Shown: piece after piece, positions 1-10,800 of the stretch
How the letters are laid out: each line of letters starts with the position of its first letter
Numbering within the stretch: position 1 is the stretch's first letter
Program-made: the position numbers and the translations under genes
Assembly: GCA_022605405.1 (NCBI GenBank)
Contig: JABYQQ010000008.1
Coordinates: forward strand, 1,860,001 to 1,924,000
Direction of reading: 5' to 3'
DNA: 64,000 bases
Origin: Earliella scabrosa
Taxonomy: Eukaryota; Basidiomycota; Agaricomycetes; Polyporales; Polyporaceae
Notes under the pieces: model-generated
What the model was told of the DNA's origin: nothing
The model's database searches: none
Seen by the model: only the letters and a program-made list of their open reading frames with translations

Positions 1-947
1 GGTGCCGCGTAGCCTTCATTGGGACTCATTACAAACAGAGGTGCATGGGAGAGTTCGCGGTACTGCTGCACTGAGCGACATGTCACTTGAAGATGGTGAG
101 AACCAGCGATTCCCATGTAGATGGGGGCCTGCGAAACGTCCATGGGAATGTTACAGATTGCGCGGGAGACGTGTGGAACGACCTCATGGAGAAGTCTAGC
201 GTGGGACGGAATTGTGTTTGCTTGTCGCATGAACCACACCGGAATGCCTGCGTCGAATAGCATTTGTACCACAGTGGGAGAAGTAGTGAACGCCCCCATG
301 AGGTGCGAAAGCACATGTTGTCCTTGTGCAAGCGATGGTGGCGTTCGGATGGTAACCAGTCTGGCGTAAGTCATGAAAGCGTGGCACATTAGCCAGTATC
401 TTTGTAGCTCCGCACACTGCATCCTCGCGTCAGAGAGGGTAGCAGCAAAGTGTATGAGGCGATCGCAAGCTCGTTTCATCAATCGCTCTAGGCGGGACAG
501 GGTGGTGGTAGATGACGGTGGGAAGGTTGGCTGGGATTGGAACGCCGCGACTTGACTGGAAGTCGTCAGGACGAGGTCATGGAGGGGGGATGTGTATGAT
601 GACTTCAGGTATCCTAGTGTCTTGATCACAGACCCCTCAATCGGAGCGAAATCATCCTGACAAGGAATGGACCACATGAAATAATAGGGGTGGTTGTCGG
701 GAGGTCTTCTGTAGATGGCCGCGAGGTATTCAAAGCCGTCACTGAAGATCTGGGGATGTTGGATAGGATCTAGAGTGCCGTAGCGTGCATCCTTCATGAG
801 TGACATAGTAACGATACCGATGTATGGTTGGGGTATGTAGTTCATGTTCGGACTGGTGACAACCCAATCAACGCCCTCGAGCCCTCTGATCTGCGTGGTG
901 ACTTGGCCGTCGTACCAAGCCAAAGGTCCTTGCCCTATGCAGAGATG
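1..947 (-). CDS. Hypothetical protein, partial (runs off the left edge)
   Basis: One minus-strand frame stays open from position 947 to the first base of the window (more than 310 codons), so the C-terminus lies outside. It passes through residues LAWYDGQ, MNYIPQPYIGIV, HPYYFMWSIPCQ, MLFDAGIPVWFMRQ and APIYMGIAGSHHLQ. The frame is blocked upstream by a TGA at 948-950, so the exon probably begins there after an intron and the true start is not placed. From memory, the segment pairing a 'GAFT' stretch with a 'DAGIPVWF'-like stretch resembles a large family of uncharacterised proteins repeated in Agaricomycete genomes, often in transposon-rich regions. No catalytic motif is visible and I assign no function. 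Codon use looks genic, and the absence of stops argues against chance. Confidence 0.55.
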
Positions 948-3900
948 TCACCAACGGCACGTCAGATCATTCACTTCTCAGAGCTCACCGGCTTTGTGAT
1001 GAACGTTCTCGGGGTCAGTCTTGTTGTCCCTCGACATCTTGTGATCGCGCGATGTAGGATAGCCTGTGCTACTTCTGCAGGGATGCACCGGCAACGCACG
1101 CAACAGTACGTTGCAGGTAACGGAGGACTTAACAGTCGTTCCGTGATTGAAGAGTGTGGATCGATAGTTATAGGAGTCGATTTTCTAGAGAGGAGATGGA
1201 CACGGAGAGTGGGCAGTAGTCATAGTCAAAGTACGCGCCTCGCACGGAGGATTGGGCATTAACATCTATGGTTAGGGTTCCAAATACGTCATGCCCATAA
1301 CACAGCGTTGCGTCTTGTGTCTTGGCGGGTAGAAGCAGAGTAGAATTCAACCTAGGTAGGCACTTCAGCAACATCTATCATGTCTTCATTTGATGAAACC
1401 ATTACATGTAATCTGAGAGAGCGGTCGCTCTTTTGTTCGGAGCTGTTGCGTGCCATGACTACGCAATTTAGATAGCATTAGTTACGCGCTAGAATGCATC
1501 CCGTTTCCCTTCCAGGAGCCAACACCATATTGGCGTCGATGTTCGCCCTCATCTCGTACCCTGCAGCCGTCAGCGTTTGTATTTGTTCTTCTGCAGATCT
1601 TGCCACACTCCGAGTCGTGTGCCAGCCCATCACAGGTCGGTTCCTCCTAGCACAAAACGTGGATTGCTGTAGATAAACTCACAGTGCATCGCGGTTACAG
1701 CAAGCCCTGCCTGGGGCATATAACACCTAAACGAGACGGCACAGGTTGGAAACATCGATGTCACATTTGAACCACTCAACTTGTCGAAACGCTATGGTAC
1801 ACTGGTTAGATCAGTCCGTTTAAGACGTACGATGGGACATACGAAGACGTTCTCCAAGCGCAATAACAGAACATCATCTTTAAACAGAACATCATCTTTG
1901 GTTGCCTGCGCGTCTCGGTCGGCGAGATATTCGGGCTGTCGAGCAAGAAGCCGCCAGTTTTCCGGACTTGCCGTGAAAGAACTGGCGCGCGAGGCCACAG
2001 ACGAGGCACGATAAGCGAAGGCGCCCTGGTCCCGAGCGCGCTCCGTCTTTGACAGGCCGCGCCTGAGACGAAGAAGGAAGGTTGGATGCCGAAAGCAGTG
2101 ATAGGAACAGAGTGAAAGCTCGGAGAATGGGGAGTATGTGGAGGACGTGGAGGGACATGAGGCGGAAGACGAAGTCGAGATCGTGGAGGAGACTGCACCC
2201 TTAGGAACTGGCAGCAAGAAGGTGAGTATCCATTCGTGCCGTCGGGCACATTGATGCTCACCTGGCCGCGTTAACACTTAACGAACGGGGTCGCCTGTCA
2301 ACTGCAGAGCGCGTGGACAAGCACCGCAAAACAATCTTTGAGCATATTGAACATGCACGTCGGCCTCTTGCTGGTGATGTCGTAGCCCTGCTCGAGCCGA
2401 CATATTCAAAACCACGGGGGATTACATAGACGAGAGATCGAACTCACTAATGGAGGGATGCTTTGAGATCGGCATCACAACCTGCCTCTGCGACAGGTTC
2501 GGATCCGCTTTGGAATACGGCGCGCTCGGCCACTGCCTCTTGATCCAGTCTTGCTGCCCTCTCAACTTTCCTCCCGAAGTCGTGCCAGTGAACTCTTGCA
2601 GCTGGACATTGTTTGGCTCTTTGCTCCTCACCGGCTTCTCCCTCTACGCGAGATCAACGAGACGCTGCGGTGGGCATTGCTGCTTGGAGTTCTTCGACTT
2701 GAACTCCAGCGCCGCCGTCCTCTCAGGCTCATACGAGATCACTGTCAGCTGCGCGTCAATTCTGCTCTGGCAGTTGTTTGCGCGCTGCAGGAGTCACTCC
2801 GTCAGTCCTTGATGTTGCTTGATGTAACCAGTGGCGGAAGTTGGTGATGAGGTTACCGGTATGTTGAGTTCTTTGACTCGGACACCATCACTTGTTCGGT
2901 AAAGCCAGTGAATCTGCACGACTGTCAGATAACACACTGCGGAAATTGCAGGATCCACGATCAGGACATACCTAGATATCTATTCCTATCGCTGGTCATG
3001 AGGAGCGGTGTACTTGGATCCATGAGCGTCCTTGCTTGGAATGACGCTGGTTGCGGATGAGCTCGATGGGCGGGCTGGGCGGAGAGCTTCTATTCACACG
3101 GGGTGCACGTGATTCCTTGTCGTCTAAGCCGCTGATTGCCTCTTTCCTTGACAGTGTCTACCATACAGCCAACACACCGGAGCCCGATGCCTTTCAACGT
3201 CAAGACTACCGTAAACTGCCTTTAAGTTGCCAGCCACGTTGCCGCTCACGCTACGGGCTCCATGTGTGTAACACCCTCGCGGACTTCTCCGACCGGGACG
3301 TCCCTGGGCCCTTCCTGTAAGCCTGCAGACGGCAGACACCCCAGGTTGACCTTCTAACAATCATGCAGCCTCCAGCCAGACTCAGATCTCTGAGGAAATT
3401 CGTTCCACACTCACCTCTCTGGCAATGATGCTGCTTTGTCATATCTTCCGTCTCCCTGCCATCAATACAGCCCTCTGCCCGTGTTCTCTTGACTCGCACC
3501 GAAGCAGAACCCACACTAGGCTGTCAATTCCAGTCTTTGGTGCTGACAACGATTCACTGCCAGTCATCTTCAGTTATGAGACGAAGATGTCATGGACGAG
3601 CGTCCTTCCAACCTTGCTCAGGTTGGCAGAGGGCCTGGTCCCCTGGTGCGTACTGTCGTACTTTTTACCCACCGCCTGATCCTTGTTCCAACCTATGTCG
3701 CCTCTCTGTCACCATAGATGATTAGGCTTCCCTGCTTCCAGGCCGTAAACACACAAGAGAAAGCGAAAGCTTCGCAGACCCCGATCGCACGTTCCGACTG
3801 ACTAGTGCCGCCCTTACGACGGTCTCCTAGCGTTCTCAAGCTTGTCGCGACTCTCGTCAACTATGGCGTAGGCGTCAACTTCTGCAACATGTCCCGAATG

Positions 3901-4194
3901 CCGTTGTCCAATCTGGAGGCCAAGAAGCCCAACTCTGTTCTGGACAATTCGGTTTGATCCAGACTGGCGACTAGACGTACTGCCTCTTCTGTCAGCCTTC
4001 CGCCCCATGACCGTCCTTCTGCTCATCGACCTCCGTAAATGAATCCGTCACTCCTCGTCTATTATGGCGGCGCAGTCCAGATCCCCTACCCCCGGCCTCA
4101 TAACCACTGAGAAAACTACCCGCTTACGACATTCACCCGTCGCCCCCAGCTGCCCTCATGTCAAAAGTAAAATCCTAGCTTCGCCTCGAGCGAT
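948..4194. other. Long gene-poor stretch with decayed coding traces
   Basis: No intact gene is supported here. Short coding-like traces are visible. A plus-strand acidic run near 2112-2220 ends in a good GTGAGT donor. A plus-strand run near 2281-2426 contains residues TAERVDKHRKTIFEHIEHA and stops at a TAG. A minus-strand run near 2655-2790 contains LTVISYEPERTAALEFKSK and is closed by a stop. These look like remnants of one or more degraded genes, not an expressed unit. The rest (about 950-2100 and 2880-4190) has frequent stops in all frames and nothing I recognise. Confidence 0.4.
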
Positions 4195-5257
4195 ATGTCC
4201 TGCGCATCACCCATCAAGGTCTCCGTCAACCGCATCGCGTTCTTCACAGGGGCCGGCCATGGCATCGGCCGCTGCATTGCATGCCGCATCGCGCGCGATG
4301 GCTACGACGTCTTCATCGCCGACATCCCAGCTGGAAAACCGAAGGTGGACGACGTTATCCCTGAGATCAAGTCGTACAGCCGGAAGGCCATTGGCGTGAT
4401 CGCAGGTGAGCTTGTACTCGCACGTTCCACTTAGCGTCCCGTCAGCTGAACGAAGCTGGATACCACGCGCTGCGTACACGTACATCAGATGTCCACGAGG
4501 TGAAGCAGATCAAGGCAGCCATCGGGGAGACCGTTGAGAAGCTCGGTCCCAGGCTGTTCGTTAGTGTCGCCAATGCGGGCGTGACCCAGGTCCGGCCGCT
4601 TCTCGGGTGCACGCCCGAGAACGTATTTCCTTGCACTTTGCATCCGTTGCTGTGTGTCTGATGCACGCGCTAGGTTCATGGAGAACAAAATCAGGATCAA
4701 CCTCGTCGGATTGATGAACACGCACATCTTCGCTGCGAAGTAGATGGTCAAGGAGGGCTCAGGAGGACGCATCGTCGGCACCGGCTCCATCGCGTCCTAC
4801 CCCAACGCTGAGGACCTTGGCCCGTACGGTGCGACCAAGTCCGCTGTTCGGGGCTTCACCGAGGCTGCGGGGAAGAAGTGGGCGCAATACGGCATCCGGG
4901 TGAATGGTGAGTGTACCTCACCGGTCCTGTACCTGGGCTTTGAATCTCACAATGGCAGGCTCTCCAGCGTACGGCCCTGGTATTGTTGACATGCCAATGT
5001 GGGATCACATCGACCGCGAGTTCGCGGGTATTGTAGGTACATTACCTTCGAGGGCGGTGTGTACTACTCAGCTGACCTGCAAAGTAGGAGGGCATATCGA
5101 TCGGCGGGGCAAAAGCGAAGTGCGTGGAGCAGACATCAAGCTCGGGCACATTCAGGAGCCTGAGAATGTCGCGAAGCTCGTCTCTTTTCTAGTCTCCGCC
5201 AAAGGCGAGTACATCACCAGCCAAACGATCAAGACGTGTGGTTGCGCTTCACTATAA
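4195..5257 (+). pseudogene. Short-chain dehydrogenase/reductase (SDR) pseudogene
   Basis: The classical SDR order is recognisable: cofactor loop TGAGHGIGR (residues about 19-27), NAG motif in 'VANAGV', catalytic Ser region 'GTGSIASY', the YxxxK pair in 'YGATK', and the C-terminal 'QEPENVAKLVSFL'. The family is a NAD(P)(H)-dependent oxidoreductase of about 250-260 residues, usually diacetyl or sugar-alcohol reductase-like. Here the frame is broken. A TAG at 4741-4743 stands where the family has Gln just before 'MVKEG'. The join after 'CTPEN' near 4622-4675 does not keep frame with any good splice site. The reading frame also shifts near 5130, between 'CVEQ' and 'IKLGHIQ'. Short GT-AG introns remain visible (for example after 4405 and 4905). 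The TAG alone could be a sequence error, but three independent lesions make a pseudogene more likely. Confidence 0.75.
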
Positions 5258-5713
5258 CCTATCGCGGGTTATGATATGCCTGGATATATGGACTGACTCG
5301 CATTCTGTTTTTTACGCGGTGTGGCTAGGGGCGAGGTCGGCGTGCCTGCGACGTTATTCTGACTTTCCCTGGGCACGGAAACTCTTTTTGGGCTTAACAG
5401 ATGGAGGGTCTGGCGAGCTTTACGGGCAACTTGCGGCGGTGAGTTTCAACTGCTTCAGTGCACTACGGCACCAAACGCGCAAAGGGGACATGGGTGAGCG
5501 ACTTTAGCAGTCGAGAACACGGTATTGCCTGGTGGAAACTCTCTGCGTCCGAGACCGTACATTCCATTTCTCTCAGTGTCGATCTTCTAGTCCCATTGCT
5601 GACCATATACTACACAGAATCTCGAGCAATCAGCTGCCCTCACTAGCGACATATTGATTCACATCTTCACACATTTTGCCTATACCCTCGTTGGCTCGTG
5701 TCCAGATTTAAGC
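5258..5713. other. Intergenic, nothing recognised
   Basis: Between the SDR pseudogene and the VPS17-like fragment I see no coding frame with protein-like composition and no repeat. If the AT-rich block to the right is a Helitron, its 5' end should lie in or near this interval, but no terminus could be fixed by eye. Confidence 0.4.
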
Positions 5714-6005
5714 TCAAGTCTTCACCATATCAATAGCCTTCGCCGCATCGAAGAACTGACCCTCGAGCCGTGTGAGCTTGAACCGCGCCCGCTGCTGCTC
5801 CTTGTCTTCGTCCGGGACGCCACGGCGGATGAGGCTGAACCCGCCCGACACGTTCTTGCACGTGTTCGGTACCCAAAGTCGCTGTCCACAAACAAGCGGA
5901 GCTCCTCCCCGTGGATGAAGATCGGGTCCTCGCATATGCGCATGAGCCAGCGCTGGAGCGGACTGCATGGCGACAGGTCGAGGGGGTGGAACACTGAGGA
6001 GAGAA
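5714..6005 (-). pseudogene. VPS17-like sorting nexin gene fragment
   Basis: On the minus strand one frame reads 'LQRWLMRICEDPIF' and 'EELRLFVDSDFGY'. After a frame change near 5870 another frame reads 'SLIRRGVPDED' and 'ARFKLTRLEGQFFDAAKAID', then stops. From memory these two blocks, in this order, match the end of the PX region and the start of the C-terminal BAR region of fungal Vps17, the retromer-associated sorting nexin that tubulates endosomal membranes. An intron tail with a good acceptor (ttctctcctcag) precedes the exon near 6006. Only about 95 of the 500 or more residues expected are present, the frame is broken, and the fragment is more GC-rich than the block to its right. It is a copied gene piece, not a working gene, and its position at the edge of the Helitron block suggests capture. 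Confidence 0.7.
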
Positions 6006-6144
6006 GAACTTGAACTGGGCTGCAGCATGAGAAGATAGCGAGAACGAATGATGAAGTGCATATCATGAGGACTGGAAGCGCCAGTTGAGTCAGTTACATA
6101 GATAACACGGTACAGATATTGTACATCGACAGAATATCAAAGAC

Positions 6145-6905
6145 TCAGTTCAACTGTATGTGCCCAACTCCATTCGTCAGATCTGTCATCACCTCATCTT
6201 CGACGGGCGGCTCCATTGTTTTCTCGATTACAATCGAATCTTCTCGCCTCCGATTGTCTGCATTAAGGAGTGTCTTGCGGACTTGCATGTGTCCTTCGAT
6301 GTTCTGATTTTCAAGGTGTTAGTATTCGTCAGTCTGAATATGTTCTGCAAACAAACTGTCACTTACTTTGATATGATTCACAATACGAATCATCTGACAC
6401 CAGGGGCTGAGATTAACGCGGGTTGAAATGGGTGACTGATTGACCATTGTCCGGGCATAATTCAGTAGCCAGTCGCTGGCACAATGCAGAACGATTGGAC
6501 TTGTGGCGTCGCAAGGGATCGTGTACGTCCAAGGTGGAGCAAGATTTGTGATCTTTGCTGTGTCGCGATGCTCCTCTAGTTTGATTGAATAGAAACCGGA
6601 ATCTGCATATGCTGAGCCGATACTGATGAAAAGGGAGTATATATGCGCTTTGTTGCCGGCGTAAACAACATTCTGTATTCAAGAGTGTTAGTACGGAAGT
6701 ATGCAGTTAATAATGACGACTGAGGACTTGCCTGTTTGACTGTATGTAGTGTTAACTGCAACAGTTGCTGAGGGTTATAATTGATGGTCGGGGACTCGGT
6801 GGTGTGTAAAAGAGCATCGACCAACCCATTGACGGACAGGAATCTGCCAATCTGACTGTCATGCTGGACTGATGCATCATCAAAACATGGTGAGATGGCT
6901 GTCAT
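6145..6905 (-). CDS. Unknown 212-aa protein, three exons
   Basis: Reading the minus strand from the ATG at 6905, exons 6905-6732, 6672-6367 and 6303-6145 join in frame to 212 codons plus a TGA. The first intron has a GC donor (CAG|GCAAGT), a known minor class of spliceosomal intron; the second is GTAAGT...CAG. The product has no signal peptide or membrane segment. It includes 'QQLLQLTLHTVKQ' followed by 'NVVYAGNKAHIYSLF', and a middle stretch 'PPWTYTIPCDATSPIVLHC', and ends in a charged tail with 'EKTMEPPVEDEVM'. I do not recognise the family. The gene is divergent from the Helitron Rep-helicase, with about 1 kb between the starts, and shares its AT-rich composition. This suggests that it belongs to the same element. 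Confidence 0.6.
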
Positions 6906-7874
6906 AGTCAGGTTCAGGTTGACGTCTCCAAAGTAGGCGCAGGGTAGGGAGGTTGATAGGATGCTGCAGTCCAGCAGTAGGCGGTTAATATCTGAGATAC
7001 AGCACTGGCATGATAGGGCATCAGTATTGTTATTCCCACTCGGTCAAGTTGCCTTCGCACGACGGTATGCAGATTAAGAGAAGGGTGAAGTGCTTCCTCT
7101 CATGGTTGCTATGTGTCCCCAGGTATTATAATCTCGTTCACACCAGATGCAAACTGTGGGATCCAGTGTGAAATATATGCTCACACTGGTGGCAGAGGTG
7201 CGACATTAATATTTCTCACTGGTGAGAACATTTCCCACATGGTGAGTGCGTGAGTGCACATTATTGGATCCATTCAGTTTGCACAACCCACTACTTTGCG
7301 TGGTCACCTGTCATCGTGTGTCTAGTGAAGCGCTGCCTGCACGTCGGTCTATTTATCCTGCAGGTGGCAGGCTACCCCATTACTCTTGTCTTCCTTCCTG
7401 CTGCACATCATTCACTGCTCTTGGCAGTCTATCTGTCTCTAACCATCATGTCAATGTACATGTCAACTGTAACATGTGAGCATTTCCTGTCTTCATCGTA
7501 ATGGTTTGGGGTGTTCATAGAGAAAAATCATTTGTCAGCATCTCTTGAAATCGCTCACACATCTCAAATGTCGTCAAGTCTTTTGCATGAACCGGGGCAC
7601 CAAAATCCTGCCGACATGAACACAGATGCAGTGTGTGCTGAGACTATTGTGCCTACTCCTGGTATGTTCTTCAATTTTGAATCATCAGTGTAAATTGAAT
7701 ACTGATTGTTTATGTCTATTCATGGGGTCTATTTTAAACAATGGGTTGAATCCAATATGCTGCACACTTGTCACCTATATGTCACCTATATGTTGCCTTC
7801 ATACTGCCTATTGTTGTCTGATTGTTGCCTATATGTTGTATTGACCATGGTCATTGTGACAATCCATTTATGTT
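6906..7874. promoter_or_regulatory. Divergent intergenic region of the Rep-helicase and the unknown (-) gene
   Basis: About 1 kb separates the two divergent starts. Several short inverted repeats occur, for example around 7170-7186 and 'ctcactggtgag' near 7217-7228. A plus-strand open stretch beginning with an ATG at 7568 ends in a GTATGT donor at 7662, and could be a 5' exon of the helicase transcript, but no acceptor that keeps the helicase frame was found. No TATA box is convincing. Confidence 0.35.
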
Positions 7875-10800
7875 ATGGTTACAACATTGTGCCATTTTAC
7901 AGTCATTTCCACGCAGATGCCACCCTTAAGTCTTGAGGCCTATATGATCGTGTTATATCAAGGGCAAATATATAAAACCCGCCGCGTCATTTCCTGTGCA
8001 CAAGTAAATGCTATTTTCAAGTTTAAATGTGTACTGAGACTGGCAAAAGGACAGAGCTTAGCAGTAGGTGATGCCATCTTTAAGTGTTCTGCTTCTGATA
8101 TTGTGAATATTTATAATCACTGGAAAGCAACAGAGTTGAGACAAATTGCTGTTGAACATGGTATTTCTGGTACATATGACATGTCTGTTGACACATTGAA
8201 ACATCATCTCAGTCTACACCATTGTAGTACATACTGTGGCTCGTATGACTATGTTTTCAGTATGTTGAAGAAAGTTCGTCCATGCAAACCTGCTTCTTCT
8301 CGCCTGTCAGAAACAAGAAGCAAACCTGCGGTTTCTATAACATCACAGCTACAAGACCCAAGTGTCTCACAGTCTGCCTTCAATAATGGACCTCAAAATG
8401 ATCATGACAATAACAATGCAAGCTCATCCAGTGTAAATGATATCCCAGAGTATTTACAACATGCAAGTGATGGTTTGAAACAGGCTATACTGAAGGAGTG
8501 GGAGCATGCCATGTCAGTTGAGCAGTTAACTCAGCTAGTTTGTGCGGTGTGTGCACGTATGGTTGATCGAGAGAAAATTGTCATTGTCAATCCAAGAAAG
8601 ATAAACCTGCACTTGCTACAAAACAATAATCTTCCAAGACATTTGAAGCCAACAAGCTATGCATTTGATATATATGATCAAGCAATACTGCACCCAAGAG
8701 GTATGACACGCACTGACATCAAAGCTGATTTACAGGTATGCAAAGAGTGCTCTCGAGATTTGAAAAAACGTCAACGTATGCCTAAATATGCACTTGCAAA
8801 CTGGCTATATTATGCTCATGACAGACTGCCAGAAGATGTACATACAGCATTCAAAGAGGCGACATGGACCGAGAAGGTGCTGATTTCACGTGCACGGGCT
8901 AGTCGTATATCCTTTCGATTTAGCTCCAAGCCAGGACACCAGTTGTATGGCAGTGATCCAAGAGTTTCCCAGCGCTACACCCGTGGCAATGTGGCCATTC
9001 ATCCTCAAGATGCAACTCATCTTAATGATGCTCTGCCCCCTTCGACTGAAGTAGTCAGAGATATGATATGCGCTGTATTTATAAGTGGTCACACCAAAGT
9101 TACTGAGGAGAATATCAGAGATTTACAGCCAGAGCCAATGCTTGCACGTAAATCACGACTAAAGTGCATGATTGATTTTTTGCTGTCCAGTAACATCCAC
9201 TATGCACCCGGTGGTCAATTTCGTGGATACAGCCAGCAAAATATGAATGCATTATTTGACCGTGAAATGTTGGCAACGGACGCATGCATTCCCTGTGGTA
9301 TTGAAATTGGATGTCTACAAGACAATGATGCTGTAGATGCTGCCACATCAGGCTATGTCCCAGGAGAAGAGACAGGACCACCTGAAGGCAGTTCAGATAT
9401 GTTGATGGATAGTATTGGTTATTTGCATAGTGATGAAACACCTTTGAACACTACTCAAATGAAAGTGCATGCACTCAAACACTGTTTAAGTGGTGGCAAC
9501 TTTGTACAATCGCGAACAGGTAGCCAATTCATTGCTGACTTTGAAAATCCATCACTTCTCACTTGGCTGTTTCCATATCTAGACCCATGGGGCATTGGCG
9601 GCTTTTTTGATCCTCGACGAACACGGCCGCTTACACTTGATGAGCAGTTGAAGTATTTGCTTACTGTATGTGATTCATCATTTCGAAAAGATCCAGACTT
9701 TGCATTTGTATATTACAACATTCGGCAAAAAAAAGCTGTCTTTGATTCAGTGAGATTCCGTGTTCCAGCATCACAGCGTGAACATATTGTTGGTCAACTC
9801 CTGGCACTAAATCTTACTACTCTTGATGCTCTATATGAAAAATATAAACACAACCCACTGTATCAGCCAGAAAGTCAGGAGGAGAAGGATATGTTGGCTT
9901 TATTGGCAAGAGTGAATGCTATTTCACATGATTTGCCTGGAACCAACGGCTATAAAACTGCACTTCGAAATCAAATACGTTCTCTTATTAACTACAAAGG
10001 CACACCTACTTTATTTGTCACACTCAATCCATCTGATGTTCATAATCCTATTGTTGCACTACTTGCAGGACAAGAAGTAACGGTAGATCATGCAACACGG
10101 GGTGAAGAGCTGGCTCAGTGGCAAAGAAAGCTCATTGCAGCACAAAATCCAGATGCCTGCGCCAGGTTTTTTCACAAAATAATATCAGGGTTCATACATA
10201 CTGTACTGCGTTATGGACGTCCAGGCAGAGGTCTTTTTGGTAGATGTACTGGATATTATGGCACAGTAGAGGCACAGGGACGTGGAACACTACATTGTCA
10301 TATGCTCATTTGGCTTGAGGGACATCCATCACCACAGAAGCTGCGAGATATGATGGCTGAATCCAATGAATACCAACAAGCCATGTTTTCTTGGCTGGAG
10401 TCAATTATTAAATGTGAGCTTCTCAGCACTACTGATGTGGTGGAAGAGTCAAATGGATGTCCACTGCCACGGCCGGAAATGAATAGTACATTGCCACATC
10501 CAGGAACACGCACTGCACCATCTATTGAAGCTTTTGCTGATCCAGAACAATTCAGGTTGGCTTGTGATTTGTTTGTTGATGACCTTGTCAAGGCCTACAA
10601 CTGGCATGAACACCAGAGCACTTGTTTCAAATATACATCACCAGGACAGATTCCAAAAGACCCAAAAGAGCGAGATGCACTATGTCGTATGCGCATGGAT
10701 GGAGTAACACGTGCCTTCACTACTCTAGACAGTGAAACTGGTTCCATACTGCTGCGACGGTGGCATCCTCGTATAACTAATTTCAATGACTTTGTTATTT

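Noticed and set aside
1792..2277. 161-codon minus-strand frame in the left gap
   Set aside because: Ser/Arg/Pro-rich without recognisable blocks, and two other frames on the same strand are open over the same stretch, so it is probably chance.
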